From Welwitschia mirabilis (Eukaryota > Gnetophyta > Gnetopsida > Welwitschiales), in NCBI GenBank assembly GCA_051453625.1, contig JBOZIK010000001.1, forward strand, positions 113,557,044 through 113,615,721: a stretch of DNA of 58,678 bases. Direction: 5' to 3'. Positions 44,338 through 54,600 of the stretch are shown here, piece by piece (position 1 is the stretch's first letter; every line of letters starts with the position of its first letter). The notes under the pieces were generated by a model. That model was given only the letters and a program-made list of their open reading frames with translations. It was not told the DNA's origin and ran no database searches. Both the position numbers and the translations under genes were made by a program.

Positions 44338-44604
44338 GTGGATATGAATGAATACATACCTCATGATGAAACTTGGATTCTTGACACTAGTACTAATCCT
44401 CACATGACCTATAAGCGTGATTATTTTGATGGCTTTATTAAAGCGCCTAGTCAAGTTTATTTTGTAGATAGAAATCCAGTTTCAGTGGAAGGCTATGGTT
44501 TGATTACTCTTAATTTAACATCGCTCTCTCCACATACTATTTTTCATGTTCTATATGTGCCTTCTTTGAGGTTGCATCTTTTATCGCTTTCCACCTTAGT
44601 GTAA
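44338..44604 (+). pseudogene. Ty1/copia-type protease region
   Basis: 88 codons open: HDETWILDTSTNPHMTYKRD, YFDGFIKAPSQVYFVDRNPV, GYGLITLNLTSLSPHTIFHV LYVPSLRLHLLSLSTLV. The motif W-I-L-D-T-S-T matches the copia protease active site W-I-L-D-S-G-A with S-G-A altered to T-S-T, which would remove activity. The later V-x-G-x-G and VLYVPxLxxNLLS-type blocks confirm the family. Protease processes gag-pol. Confidence 0.75.
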
Positions 44605-45290
44605 GAAGATCACTTAATTTCTATGACGAAGCATCTAATGGAATTTTTCTATTACAATCATAAACTAGTTATGCAAGGCTACAAAGATGGTAAACTTATT
44701 CATCTTTAAGATTGTGTTAAAAAGCATGAGATTACTTGCATTGCTTCCCGAGCCAAAACCTTAGCTGCTCAATATCCTATGGTTAAGGAGGAAGAGGTAG
44801 CTACCAGTCTTGCTACAATTCATTCTATTAGTATAACTTCTTTGTAACCTTTAGGAATTGAGCAATTTGGTGCTCTAGGCACTCTTAATCATGGTTACCA
44901 TGGAAATTCAGTACGTTCTCTGACTAAAGAAATTGATACTACCCATAGGCAATATTGTAGCATTTGATCACAATCTACTCTCTAAGATGTTTATCACAAT
45001 GAAAAGGGTAAAACTGGAACCATATATATCTCACATACAACTCATGATAATGATGTTGATGAGCTTCATTTAATTTTTTATGGTAATCCAACTTCTTTAA
45101 AAGACATCATTTTACATTATCAATGGGTCTAAGCCATAAAATAAGAATACCATGTTCTTGTAGAAAATGGTACATGGAAGTTGATCCATAAAATTAAGGA
45201 ACTTATATAGCATGAAGTCATTACATAAGTACATCATTCAATTATAGAATTAAAAATTGTTTCTCAAACAAAGATATATGATTGAGAGAA
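44605..45290 (+). pseudogene. Truncated pol: linker and first codons of reverse transcriptase joined to the LTR
   Basis: After the protease a frame gives EFFYYNHKLVMQGYKDGKLI, HEITCIASRAKTLAAQYPMV and, near 45045-45210, DNDVDELHLI and SLKDIILHYQWV-AIK-EYHV LVENGTWKLIHKIKELI-stop. The last block is the start of a copia reverse transcriptase (usual ..W..AM..E...L..N.TW.LV..P). Integrase and the rest of RT/RNase H are missing, and the LTR starts about 80 bases later. The same truncation occurs in copy C (46804-47331), so the deletion predates the copying of these elements. Confidence 0.7.
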
Positions 45291-45848
45291 GTTATAATTT
45301 TTCAATTCAAGATTGGATTGATAATAAGTTAAATTAAACTCTTTTATTTAATACATCGAGGGCTTCATTTGACTTTCAAGTCTCTAATTGAAGTTAATCT
45401 AATCCAAGTACTATGAGATGTGTAGTACAAATATGGCCTAATACTATGAGATGTGTACTACACATTCTGGCCTAGCATTATGGGATGTGTAATGCATAAG
45501 AATAAGCTTATCTACTATGTGATGTGCAGTAGTAAATTAATTGCTTATTATACAAAGTAGTTTTCTAATACAACAACTCCTTTTCAAAGGTTTTATTATA
45601 GGCTGCATTCCCAAGGTTTTCCCTTGGGTAATCTGGTTTTCCCTAGGAAGAGAATGTATTTCCACGTTGAGGAAAAAATTGCTAAGAGTGTTACACACTG
45701 TGGTTTCATGCCTAGGAATATGTAAAAGTCCTAGTAGTGTGCTTGTCTTTTTAAGCAAGTTATTTATTAAATAAGAAAGAGGAGAAATAAAAATTTTGAT
45801 TTGGAAATCTTATGCCTCTTGATTTTTTGGCATTCTTATTTTCTAACA
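45291..45848 (+). repeat. LTR B of the copia-derivative family
   Basis: Aligns over its length with LTR C (47412-47966). It is preceded by TTGAGAGAA (polypurine-like) and ends ...TTTTCTAACA. It holds four 21-base hairpin motifs at 45408, 45441, 45475 and 45512, and a shared 3' part with GGAGAAATAAA.ATTTTGATT. Alignment starts and the left edge were set by the polypurine stretch; no perfect TG start is seen. Confidence 0.75.
45408..45532 (+). promoter_or_regulatory. Four hairpin motifs in LTR B
   Basis: Copies at 45408-45428 (arms GTACTA/TAGTAC), 45441-45461 (ATACTA/TACTAC, poor pairing), 45475-45495 (GCATTA/TAATGC) and 45512-45532 (CTACTA/CAGTAG). The central 9 bases are TGAGATGTG, TGAGATGTG, TGGGATGTG and TGTGATGTG. 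The arms change while staying complementary and the centre stays constant. Confidence 0.65.
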
Positions 45849-46703
45849 AGTATATCATTAGGATTTCACTAAGATTTTCATGTACCCCTAGGTGTAGGAT
45901 TATAGTGTGCATATAAACCTTAGTGATTTTTCCCTCAATATGGAAATATGCTCTCTTTCAAACAAAAAACTAGAGTTCCAAGGGGAAAATCTTAGGAATG
46001 CGATCTACAATAAAACCTCCTTAAAGAAACTATCATATAAGAGAACTACTTTATTAAAGAAATAGTTAATTCACTACTACATGTCCTGTAGTAAATAGGT
46101 CTTATTATATGCATTCACATCCCATAATGCTAGGTCAAAAGATATACCACACATCCTATAGTACTAGGAAATAATTATACTACACATCCTATAGTACTAA
46201 AATCAAGAGTAACTTTAATGGTGTAGATCCACTGATTACGTAGAATGATGTCTTTCAAATAAGTTAGTTTACCATTAAAAATTAAGTAAAGCTTTAGTTT
46301 ACCATTAAAAATTAAGTAAATCTCATCATCATAAGCTTTATGTGAGCTATGTTTAGTTCTAGTTTTACCCTTCTCATCGTCATGAACATCTTAAAGAGTA
46401 GATTGTAACTAAGTAAATCGATGTTGTCTCTAAGTAGTATTAACTTTCTCATTTGGAGAATTGGGTAAAGTGCTACTAGAACCATGATTAAGTGTGTTGA
46501 TAGCACTCAATTGCTTAATTCCTCTAGGTTGCAAAGAATTCATACTAATAGAAGAAACTGAAGCATGACTAGTGGCTATAGCCACTCCCTTAAGCATAGG
46601 ACATTTAGCATTTAATATGGTTACTAGGTTAGAGAATGAACAAACTTTGAAAGATCAAACTAAAAATCAATGTTTGAAGTCTCTAAAAAGATAACATCAT
46701 GAA
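45849..46703 (-). mobile_element. Copy D: inverted LTR and pol-linker fragment
   Basis: Reverse complement of the LTR B/C interior half (45860-46215, with all four hairpin motifs at 46074, 46111, 46144 and 46177) followed by the pol linker (46201-46640) with a SLKDIIL-like reading on the minus strand. Its LTR lacks the last ~115 bases. It abuts LTR B directly at 45848, so the two LTRs form a near-perfect foldback with no spacer. A 31-base tandem duplication (TAGTTTACCATTAAAAATTA repeated) lies at about 46264-46321. Confidence 0.75.
46074..46197 (-). promoter_or_regulatory. Four hairpin motifs in inverted LTR D
   Basis: Plus-strand positions 46074-46094, 46111-46130, 46144-46164 and 46177-46197. 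On the minus strand the arms are GTACTA/TAGTAT-type, GTACTA/TGGTAT, GCATTA/GAATGC and TTACTA/TAGTAG around a centre of TAGGATGTG, TGGGATGT or CAGGACATG. Confidence 0.55.
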
Positions 46704-46803
46704 NNNNNNNNNNNNNNNNNNNNNNNNNNNNNNNNNNNNNNNNNNNNNNNNNNNNNNNNNNNNNNNNNNNNNNNNNNNNNNNNNNNNNNNNNNNNNNNNN
46801 NNN
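46704..46803. other. Assembly gap (100 N) between copies D and C
   Basis: The sequence changes orientation across it: the minus-strand pol linker of copy D lies on the left, the plus-strand pol linker of copy C on the right. The assembly probably broke in an inverted repeat. Confidence 0.9.
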
Positions 46804-47411
46804 AAAGATGGTAAACTTATTCATCTTTAAGATTGTGTCAAGAAGCATGAGATTGCTTGCATCACTTCCTGAGCCAAAATCTTAGATGCTCAATATCCAA
46901 CGGTTGGGGTAGGAGATGTAGCCACTAGGCGTATTTTAGTTTCTTCTATTAGTACAACTTCTTTACAACCTTTAGAAATTGAGGAATTTGGTGCTCTAGG
47001 CATTCTTAATTATGGTTTCCATAGTAACTCAGTAGGTCCTTTGACCAAAGAAGATGAGACTACCCATAGGCGATACCATAGTACTTGGTTACATTCTACT
47101 CTCCAAAGTGTTCATCACAATGAAAAGAGTGATACTAGAACTAGATATAGCTTACATACAATTCATGATAATGATGTTGATGAGCTTTATTTAATTTCTG
47201 ATGCTAAACTAACTTCTTTGAAAGACATCATTTTACATTATCAATGGGTCCAAGCCATAAAAGAAGAATATCATGTTCTTGTAGAAAATGGTACAAGGGA
47301 GTTAATTCATAAAATTAAGGAACTTATATAGTATGAAGTCATTGCACTGGTACATTATCTAACCACAAAATTAACAATTGCTACTCAAATAAAGATACCT
47401 GGTTGAGAGAA
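46804..47411 (+). pseudogene. Copy C: truncated pol of the copia-derivative family
   Basis: Aligns base for base with 44680-45290. It begins at the same AAAGATGGTAAACTTATTCA word, contains an open frame 47041-47331 ending DNDVDELYLI, LKDIILHYQWVQAIKEEYHV LVENGTRELIHKIKELI and the same stop, then joins the LTR at the same place as copy B. This copy keeps the reading frame better than copy B (QAIKEEYHV instead of two stops), so the shared end was probably a real, propagated gene end. The upstream part (gag, protease) is lost at the N gap. Confidence 0.75.
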
Positions 47412-47966
47412 GTTCTAATTTTTTAATCTAAGGATGGATTGAAAATGAGTTAAGTCAAACTCATTTTCCTTTTGTACATTGAGGGTTTCATTTTGATTTT
47501 TGAGTCTCTGATTGAAGTCACATCTAATTCTAGTACTATAGTATGTGTAGTACGAATATGGCTCAGTACTATGAGATGTTTAGTACACATTTTGGCCTAG
47601 CATCACAACATGTGTAATGCATAAGAATAAGCCTATCTGCTATGGGATGTGTAGCAATAAATTGACTACTTCTTTTACAAAGTAGTTCCCTCACATGACA
47701 ACTCCTTTTCAAAGGTTTTATTATAGGTTGCATTTCCAAGGTTTTCCCTCAGGCACTCTAGTTTTCCCTTAGAATATTTCCATGTTAAGGGGAGAATTGC
47801 TAAGGATAGTACACACTGTGGTCCCATGCCTAGGGATACATGAAAATCCTAGTGGTGTACTTGCTTATTTAAGTAAGCTCTTTGTTGAATAAGAAAGAAG
47901 GAGAAATAAAATTTTGATTTGGAAATCTTGTGCCTCTTGATTTTTTGGCATTATTATTTTCTAACA
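47412..47966 (+). repeat. LTR C of the copia-derivative family
   Basis: Matches LTR B throughout. It carries four hairpin motifs at 47533-47553 (GTACTA/TAGTAC), 47566-47586 (GTACTA/TAGTAC), 47600-47620 (GCATCA/TAATGC) and 47637-47657 (CTGCTA/TAGCAA). Ends ...TTTTCTAACA at 47966. In position four the arms differ from those of LTR B yet remain complementary. Confidence 0.8.
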
Positions 47967-48289
47967 ATTATCTTAGATGATTTTTTAAAAAAAATTATTA
48001 CAATAAAATCTTACATTAGGGATTTCAATAGTTATTGTACATTACCTTATGTATTTACTTTGACATTCACTACTTCTATGACTAGTTTGATAATAGTGAC
48101 TAGTTTCTCACGTTATTTGGTAACTTCTTTAGTTCCCTTAAATGGCTTGTCTCAGGAAGCTTTTCATTTTTTATGACTTGAGTTTAAAATAGTTCCTCTA
48201 GTTAAGTATGAATTTTCTCAATTATATTTCATGCTTCATTGAGTGCTTTCACCTTTTCATTCCTCTTTTGAGAAATCTAGTTCTTCTTT
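47967..48289. other. No recognised feature
   Basis: AT-rich spacer between LTR C and the next LTR-like repeat. Confidence 0.4.
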
Positions 48290-49496
48290 CTGATATAGAT
48301 TAGCTTTTATAAATAAAAACTAGAGGCTTGCTATAAAAGGGTTCTAGTGTCATTCTCTCCTTAGGGATAATTATGATAGAAATATAGTAAAATAATATGC
48401 ACTTTTAAACTACACAAATGTTAAATCCATTCAGAAGCAAAAATGAATTCAATGAGCGAGAGTGGAAAATGGACTTAGTAATCAAAAGGATAGCTATAAT
48501 ATTTTAACAAATAAATATCCCTATTCAAAGACATAATGTAATTTTCTAATTAAATCTTAAACATGCTAAGTTCGTTGTGGCTTAGATTATGGTATCATAA
48601 TCTTATTCATCACATGAGTGATGATGAAACCCATTTGTCACTTTGGTTTTTCATAGCCTAAACAAAAGCATGACAAGTAGGATATAAATCCAAATAACCA
48701 TTAAATGGATACAAGTTATGAAACCAACCTATGAACAAAAGAGACTCACTTAAGAATATAAATAACTTATTATAAATATGCAGCTTTAAATCAAGCATTA
48801 CTAATATGAATTAACCCAAGACTAATAACCAAAACATGAAAAGCTACTAACCTTTATTATGAGAATAGAAATTGTAATATATTAATGAAATAAATCTAAA
48901 GTTTGCAATAAAACATCAAGCTAGCCTTAAGGCGAGCCCATTCCCTTAGAAGGAAAACTAGAAAGACATAGTAAAGAAGTTTTTCCTTCAAGCATGAGTG
49001 CTTCTGATCAGTGATAAATTCTATGATATCTGACAACTGACATGCTTGACCCTTTTATAGAGAAAAGTAGGATTAGTGTTTGGATATTTTAGGGTTATGC
49101 TAGTTAGAGTTTACATTAAAATTAGTTATTTTATGATGGTGCATAATGGTAGTTTTTGGTGTAGCATGTAATTGGATCCATAACTAAAAACTGATCATTT
49201 TTCCATGGCAAATCTAGAATGTAAGCTTGGAAGTAGTTCTCTTAAAGTGGCCAACGTTGCTATATAGGTAATTAGTGCCAAAGGCATCTTCTATAAGTGT
49301 AGGTCCTTCTTCTAGAATATGATCCAAAATATAGCTAATTTCTTGAAAACATCATGAGGAAATGAATAAGTTCACATATGGCATTAAAAAATATAGAAAA
49401 CATATTTTTGTGATAAAATAATAAAATTAATGTCTTCACTATGATAAATTGGCTTGATGTACTTTACATAAATGTGAATTTTTATATCTTATCACA
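48290..49496 (-). repeat. LTR (left copy) of a large retrotransposon derivative
   Basis: The first ~800 bases (48305-49105) align with 53860-54600 in direct orientation. The right edge is set by TGTGATAAGATATAAA on the minus strand (complement ending at 49496), preceded by a polypurine tract (complement of 49497-49505, GTTAGGGGG). A minus-strand TATA box, CTATAAAAGGG, lies near 49050-49060. So the element is on the minus strand and this is its 3' LTR. Confidence 0.6.
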
Positions 49497-50471
49497 CCCC
49501 CTAACTAGAATTTTAGTAGTCCCTTAACAAAAAGTTGATAAAGATTGACTAACATGGAAAAATTTCTAAGTGAAAACATTTAAGCATTATGTGAGAATGA
49601 TAAAAACTTTGAAATATTTGGCCAAATTTTTAAAAATTACGAATTCTATACCCCCAGTCAAAGTTAAAGTTTATGCTCAAATTTGAAAATATAGGAAAAT
49701 AAATGTTGAGTTTTAAATATAAATTAAGACATCATTAGAAGAAAGAGGCTTCACACATGTTATTTTATTAAACTTAGAAAAAGAAAAAGAAAAACAATGC
49801 AAAACCATGAAAAATGAACAAAATGCTATATGTAAAAATGAAAATGGATCTTAAAAACAATGATCAATCTTTGTATTACAAATTAAGATTGCTCTAAAAA
49901 TGAGAAGTGAAAATGTAATGGTTGCAAATGAGATTGGAGATGGAATATAATCAATATCTTTTTAAACTTTTTCTCAGAGATCAAAAAGTGTAAAAGACTA
50001 TAATTGAAATGGATTGTATTATAGAAAGATTTGGAAGTAAAAATGGGAAAATGAGTGACAACACCAGATAGGACTAGCAGCAACGCTAGCTATGTTGTAG
50101 TTCTATAAGTGAAATCATGTGAGATGGTTTATCAGCTAAAATGGAAATTTCTAAAGTTATAGACCAAATTTAAAAATAAATTAAATAACAAGAAATGAAC
50201 TGAAATTAAATTTGTGTTACATGATGAAAAACCATTATGTTAGAGTTATATGAAAAAAATACAATGCACCAAGTGAAAAACTAGCAATGGGAATGAAAAC
50301 TCAACCATGTAACTTATGAATAAGAGAGACAAACTTCCTAAGCTAATGGCCTTCATATTTGATATTTTTATAATTTTTAACTTTATTTAATGGATCTAAA
50401 TATCACACTAGTAAGGTACTAACAACATGCATCCATAAAATCTAAGAGTAGTAAATAAATTTTAAGTAAAA

Positions 50472-50634
50472 NNNNNNNNNNNNNNNNNNNNNNNNNNNNN
50501 NNNNNNNNNNNNNNNNNNNNNNNNNNNNNNNNNNNNNNNNNNNNNNNNNNNNNNNNNNNNNNNNNNNNNNNNNNNNNNNNNNNNNNNNNNNNNNNNNNNN
50601 NNNNNNNNNNNNNNNNNNNNNNNNNNNNNNNNNN
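50472..50634. other. Assembly gap (163 N)
   Basis: Flanked by AT-rich sequence and, on the right, by a ~65-base tandem repeat. Confidence 0.9.
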
Positions 50635-50639
50635 AAAGA

Positions 50640-50752
50640 AATCAGTGCTACATTACCAATAAGCATTTATAACCTCAATGTAGTTAGACATGTCATAAGT
50701 AGATTGTTAGAGCTACATTATCAATAAGTGTTGATAGCCTTGATGCAATTAA
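50640..50752. repeat. ~65-bp tandem repeat
   Basis: The pattern GCTACATTA.CAATAAG..TTATA.CCT.(A)ATG.A.TTA occurs at about 50646-50690 and again at 50711-50752. Copies are diverged. Confidence 0.6.
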
Positions 50753-50800
50753 TTAAACCCAATAAAATTAATTGATAATAAAAAATGGGATTTTAAAGTA

Positions 50801-51545
50801 AAGATTTTATTTTTATTTTGATTCTACTTCTCATATTCATTTTTTTATATTGACATATGAGAGGTCATTAACTCATTATCCTAATTAAGAAATAATCTTA
50901 TCCTCATTAATGCTTGAAACCTAAGGATGCAATATAAAGGTAAAAATTCCATCTTTTTAACCATTAACTTTTCTAAAATTAGAGATATCAAGTGAAGTTA
51001 AACCTTGAAAAAATAACTCAAAATAAGAATAACTTTCTCTTAAAAATATAAATGTACTTAATATCAGTGAAAACTTGTAATGACAAAAAGATCACTTATT
51101 TTTGGATTAATTATTAAAGGCCATCAACAAGGTATTAAGTTTGAGAAACTTATAAGTGTATGAAAGGGGTAAATGGTTTATTTTTATTTTGATTCTACTT
51201 CTCATATTTATTTTTTTTGTATTAACATAGGAGGGGTCATTGACTCATTATCCTAATTAAGAAATAATCTTATCCTCATTAATACTTGAAACTTAAGGAT
51301 ACAATGTGAAAGTAAAAATTCCACCTTTTCAACCATTAACTTTTCTAAAGTTAGAGATCTCAAGTGAAGTTAACAAAATAACTTAAAATAAGAATAACTT
51401 TTTTCTTAAAAATATAAGTTCTCTTAATCTTAGCTAAAACTTATAGTGACAAAAATATCACTTATCTTTGGGTTAATTGTTAAAGCCATTAGCTAGGTTT
51501 ATTAAGTCTCAGAAACTCATAAGTGTATGGGAGGGGTGGATGGTT
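50801..51545. repeat. ~370-bp tandem duplication
   Basis: Two head-to-tail units (about 50803-51172 and 51176-51545). Both contain TTTTGATTCTACTTCTCATA, GACTCATTATCCTAATTAAG AAATAATCTTATCCTCATTA, TTAGAGAT.TCAAGTGAAGTT and CATAAGTGTATG..AGGGGT. They are similar enough for the duplication to be younger than the host element. Confidence 0.85.
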
Positions 51546-53596
51546 AGTTAGTATTTTGAAATAATGCTATAGTGGAAGAGGTGGATGCTGATGTTTAAGA
51601 AGATAATGGCTAATTCTATGATGTAGATGAAATTTGGAGTTACTTAAGTAAAAGAATTTAAGATGATAATTGCACAGGTGATAATGTTTGGGTGGTTTTA
51701 AGATAAAGACACCAATGAACAATAATGTTTTTAACTTTTTCCATTTTAAATCTAATCTACAGGGAAACAAACCTATGCTAAAATTAAGAGTGCAATGGCT
51801 CAAGTCAGATGAGGTGTTTTGAATAGGAAGAGTATCCATGTAGATTTTCACACATGAGTTTATGAAATTGGAAAGATCATCATTCATGCAAGTGGTAAAA
51901 TCTAAGCATTAAAGTCTGAAAGATTCCATCATTTAGCTTATTTCTACTTTTCTAACAAATAATGCAAGCTATCGTTATAAGATAAACATGAAGGTGGATT
52001 GTCAAGCACTAGATAAAATGAGTTTGCATCAAGAGATTCATGTGTAAGATCCTTAGAAAGTAGTTATGACTTAATGAAAGGTTCATATTCTTTGTTTATG
52101 CTTGAATTAGTTAAGAGAGAATGACAAGATGAAATTATTTTACTCATGAAAATCTTATGAAAAAGGTGAGGATTCCTTATGCATTAGAGTTTGAGTGAGT
52201 TCTAGTTCCTCCTCTTCATAAAAATTGCTAGGGGATTTATATTCATGTGGTTGCTCATAATACCAAGATGAAATGAAGAGTTATGAAACTTTTGAAAGGT
52301 AAGGTTCTTTTTATGATAGAAATCATATGATTTTTCAACTTCTTCTTTTCTATAATATGGGTTAGGTGACTTTTCCTCTTATGGTCATTCAAACTTTAGT
52401 GTCTCTTTGATTTCTTCCTTACTCATAAAGGATATGGCTTAGGTATTCTTTCATGGATGTATCCTCTTATTCAAATTGGTTAAATAAAGAAATGATGGGG
52501 TATTAAGGATTTTAATTATGCTTTCCAAAAATATCTAAAAGATTTCATCCAAGGAATTTAAGATAGGAAAATGATTATTAAAAAAAGAGGGGTATTAATA
52601 AAAGGATGCAGGATATGAAGAATGTTCATGATAAAGTGGAGGATAGAGATTAGAGAGAATAAATTTAAAAGTATTTTAATAGGAGTAAGGATCCAATATA
52701 AGCACACTAAGTGGTTAAAGAAAGCATGAAGGGGTGTCTAAGTATTAAAGTTGACGATAATTCTCTACAGTTTATTTATGTTGAACATAATCATCTACAC
52801 TTTGTTTAGGTTGAGAGCTATATTTAGTAATTAATAAGGTTATAGGAATTTTTGCAGCTCCACTAAAAAGATGAACTTTTACTATTAGAGTTCATTTGAG
52901 GTTCATAAGATGTTTTATAAAATTCACCATTAGGATCATGTTTCAACAAATTTGTGAGGTTTTAGAAAGGGCCTATTATTAGAAATAATTCCGAGGGTTC
53001 AAATGAGGTTTTGTGTAGAATTTGGAGATGTTTGGTTTAAAATGGTCAATGACATTAGTGAGATCTACTAGTGGTACTAGTTGTTTGAGGTGAAATGGAT
53101 TTAAAATAAATATGTTCTACATTCAAGATCATATAAAATGGTTTGCATGATAGGCAATAAAAAATAAATGGAAGAAGATGGAACTGATAGAGTTTGAACT
53201 AGAACAGAAACCAATGGAAACTCTAAGAAAGACAACATTGTAGAAATAAGAATTAGAAGTCTAATCTAGTTTACATAATACTAAAAATAAAAAATCTACT
53301 ATAATAAAAAATAAAGGAGAAAAAAGAAAGGAAAGAGGGTTCTTTTATGTTTTCAATCTTCTTGATTTCTTTTATTTTACTTTTTATATTTTCATCACTT
53401 TTTCCTTAGTTCAAGAGAAATTGGGTAGAAACACTCATAAAAAATAATTAGCTTTATATAAAAAGAAATTCATATAACATTGACATTTAGATTAGAGGTA
53501 AAAATTCACAAAAAATTGAAAGAAGTTGGAAAAACAAACTAGTTTACATATCATTGGAAAGAACTAGTACCAACCACTAGAAAGTGCAAAAAGTAA

Positions 53597-53653
53597 AGAA
53601 ATAAAAAAAAAAAAAACTAATGAAAAGAAATAAAAAAAAAAAAAACTAATGAA
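53597..53653. repeat. ~30-bp A-rich tandem duplication
   Basis: AGAAATAAAAAAAA...ACTAATGAAA occurs twice in a row. Confidence 0.8.
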
Positions 53654-53854
53654 AAAATCAAAATGCAAAGAAATATTGGATCGGTTCAGTTATCAATGGA
53701 AACAGGCCAGTACAAACCACTAAAAAATGCAAGAAAACAAAAAACACTAAAATCTTAGATGTAGAAAAAAAACATTGTGCATTCCATTGTAAAGCTACCA
53801 TGTCATTATCATCAAGAACATCATTAAAAAAGCTAATCAAGGCTAGCTTTGACA

Positions 53855-54600
53855 AATAAAACTAAAGCCTTCATTGTAGAAGGATCCCAATGTCATTCTC
53901 TTCTTAAGGATAAACGTTGTAGAAATGCAGTAAAATAATGCACACTTCTAAACTAGCACAAAGGTTAAAACAATTTAAAAAGCAAGAATGAATATAATAA
54001 GCATGAGTGGAAAATGAACTATTCAAAGATAAAATGTAATTTTTTGGTAAAATATTAAACATACCAAGTTTATTATGGCTTGAATCGTGATGACATAATC
54101 TCATTTACCACATGAGCAGTGGTAAAATTCCTTTATCACTTTGGCCTTTCATAGACTAATCATAAGCATAATAAGTAGGATATAACTTCAAATAACTATC
54201 AAATGATTATAAGTGATGATATCAAAATATCAACAAAAGGGACTCACTTGGGAATATAAATAACTTGGCATAAGCATGTAGCTTCAAATTAAGCATTACT
54301 AGTATGAATTAACTCAATACTAATAATTAAGAAATAAAAAGCTACTAACTTTTATTATCAAAATAAAAATTGTAATACATTAATAAAATAAATCTAAAGC
54401 TTGAAATGAAACATCAAGCTGGCCTTGAAGCTAGTCTATTCTCTTAGAAGAAAAACTAGAAAGAAATGGTAAAGAAGTTCTTCCTTCAAGAATAAGTACT
54501 CTCATGCAGTGATGAATTCTATGATATCTTCCAATTGAGATACTTGTTTCTTTTATAGAAGAAAGTGGGATTAGGGTTTAAACATTTTAGTAGGATTAAT
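53855..54600 (-). repeat. LTR (right, 5' copy), partial
   Basis: Aligns with 48305-49105 (for example CACATGAG.AGTG.T.A.A., AAGTAGGATATAA.T.CAAATA, TTATAGA.GAAAGT.GGATTAG). Homology ends near 54600, about 390 bases short of the left copy's full length, so its outer edge was lost or replaced. Confidence 0.6.

Larger units (their letters stand above)
49497..53854 (-). mobile_element. Interior of the 48.3-54.6 kb element, no coding sequence seen
   Basis: About 4.3 kb between the polypurine tract and the right LTR. I could read no gag, protease, integrase or reverse transcriptase motif on either strand; open frames are short and AT-driven. It contains a gap (50472-50634) and several tandem duplications (50640-50745, 50801-51545, 53597-53653). 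It fits a large non-autonomous LTR derivative or a very decayed element. Confidence 0.45.
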
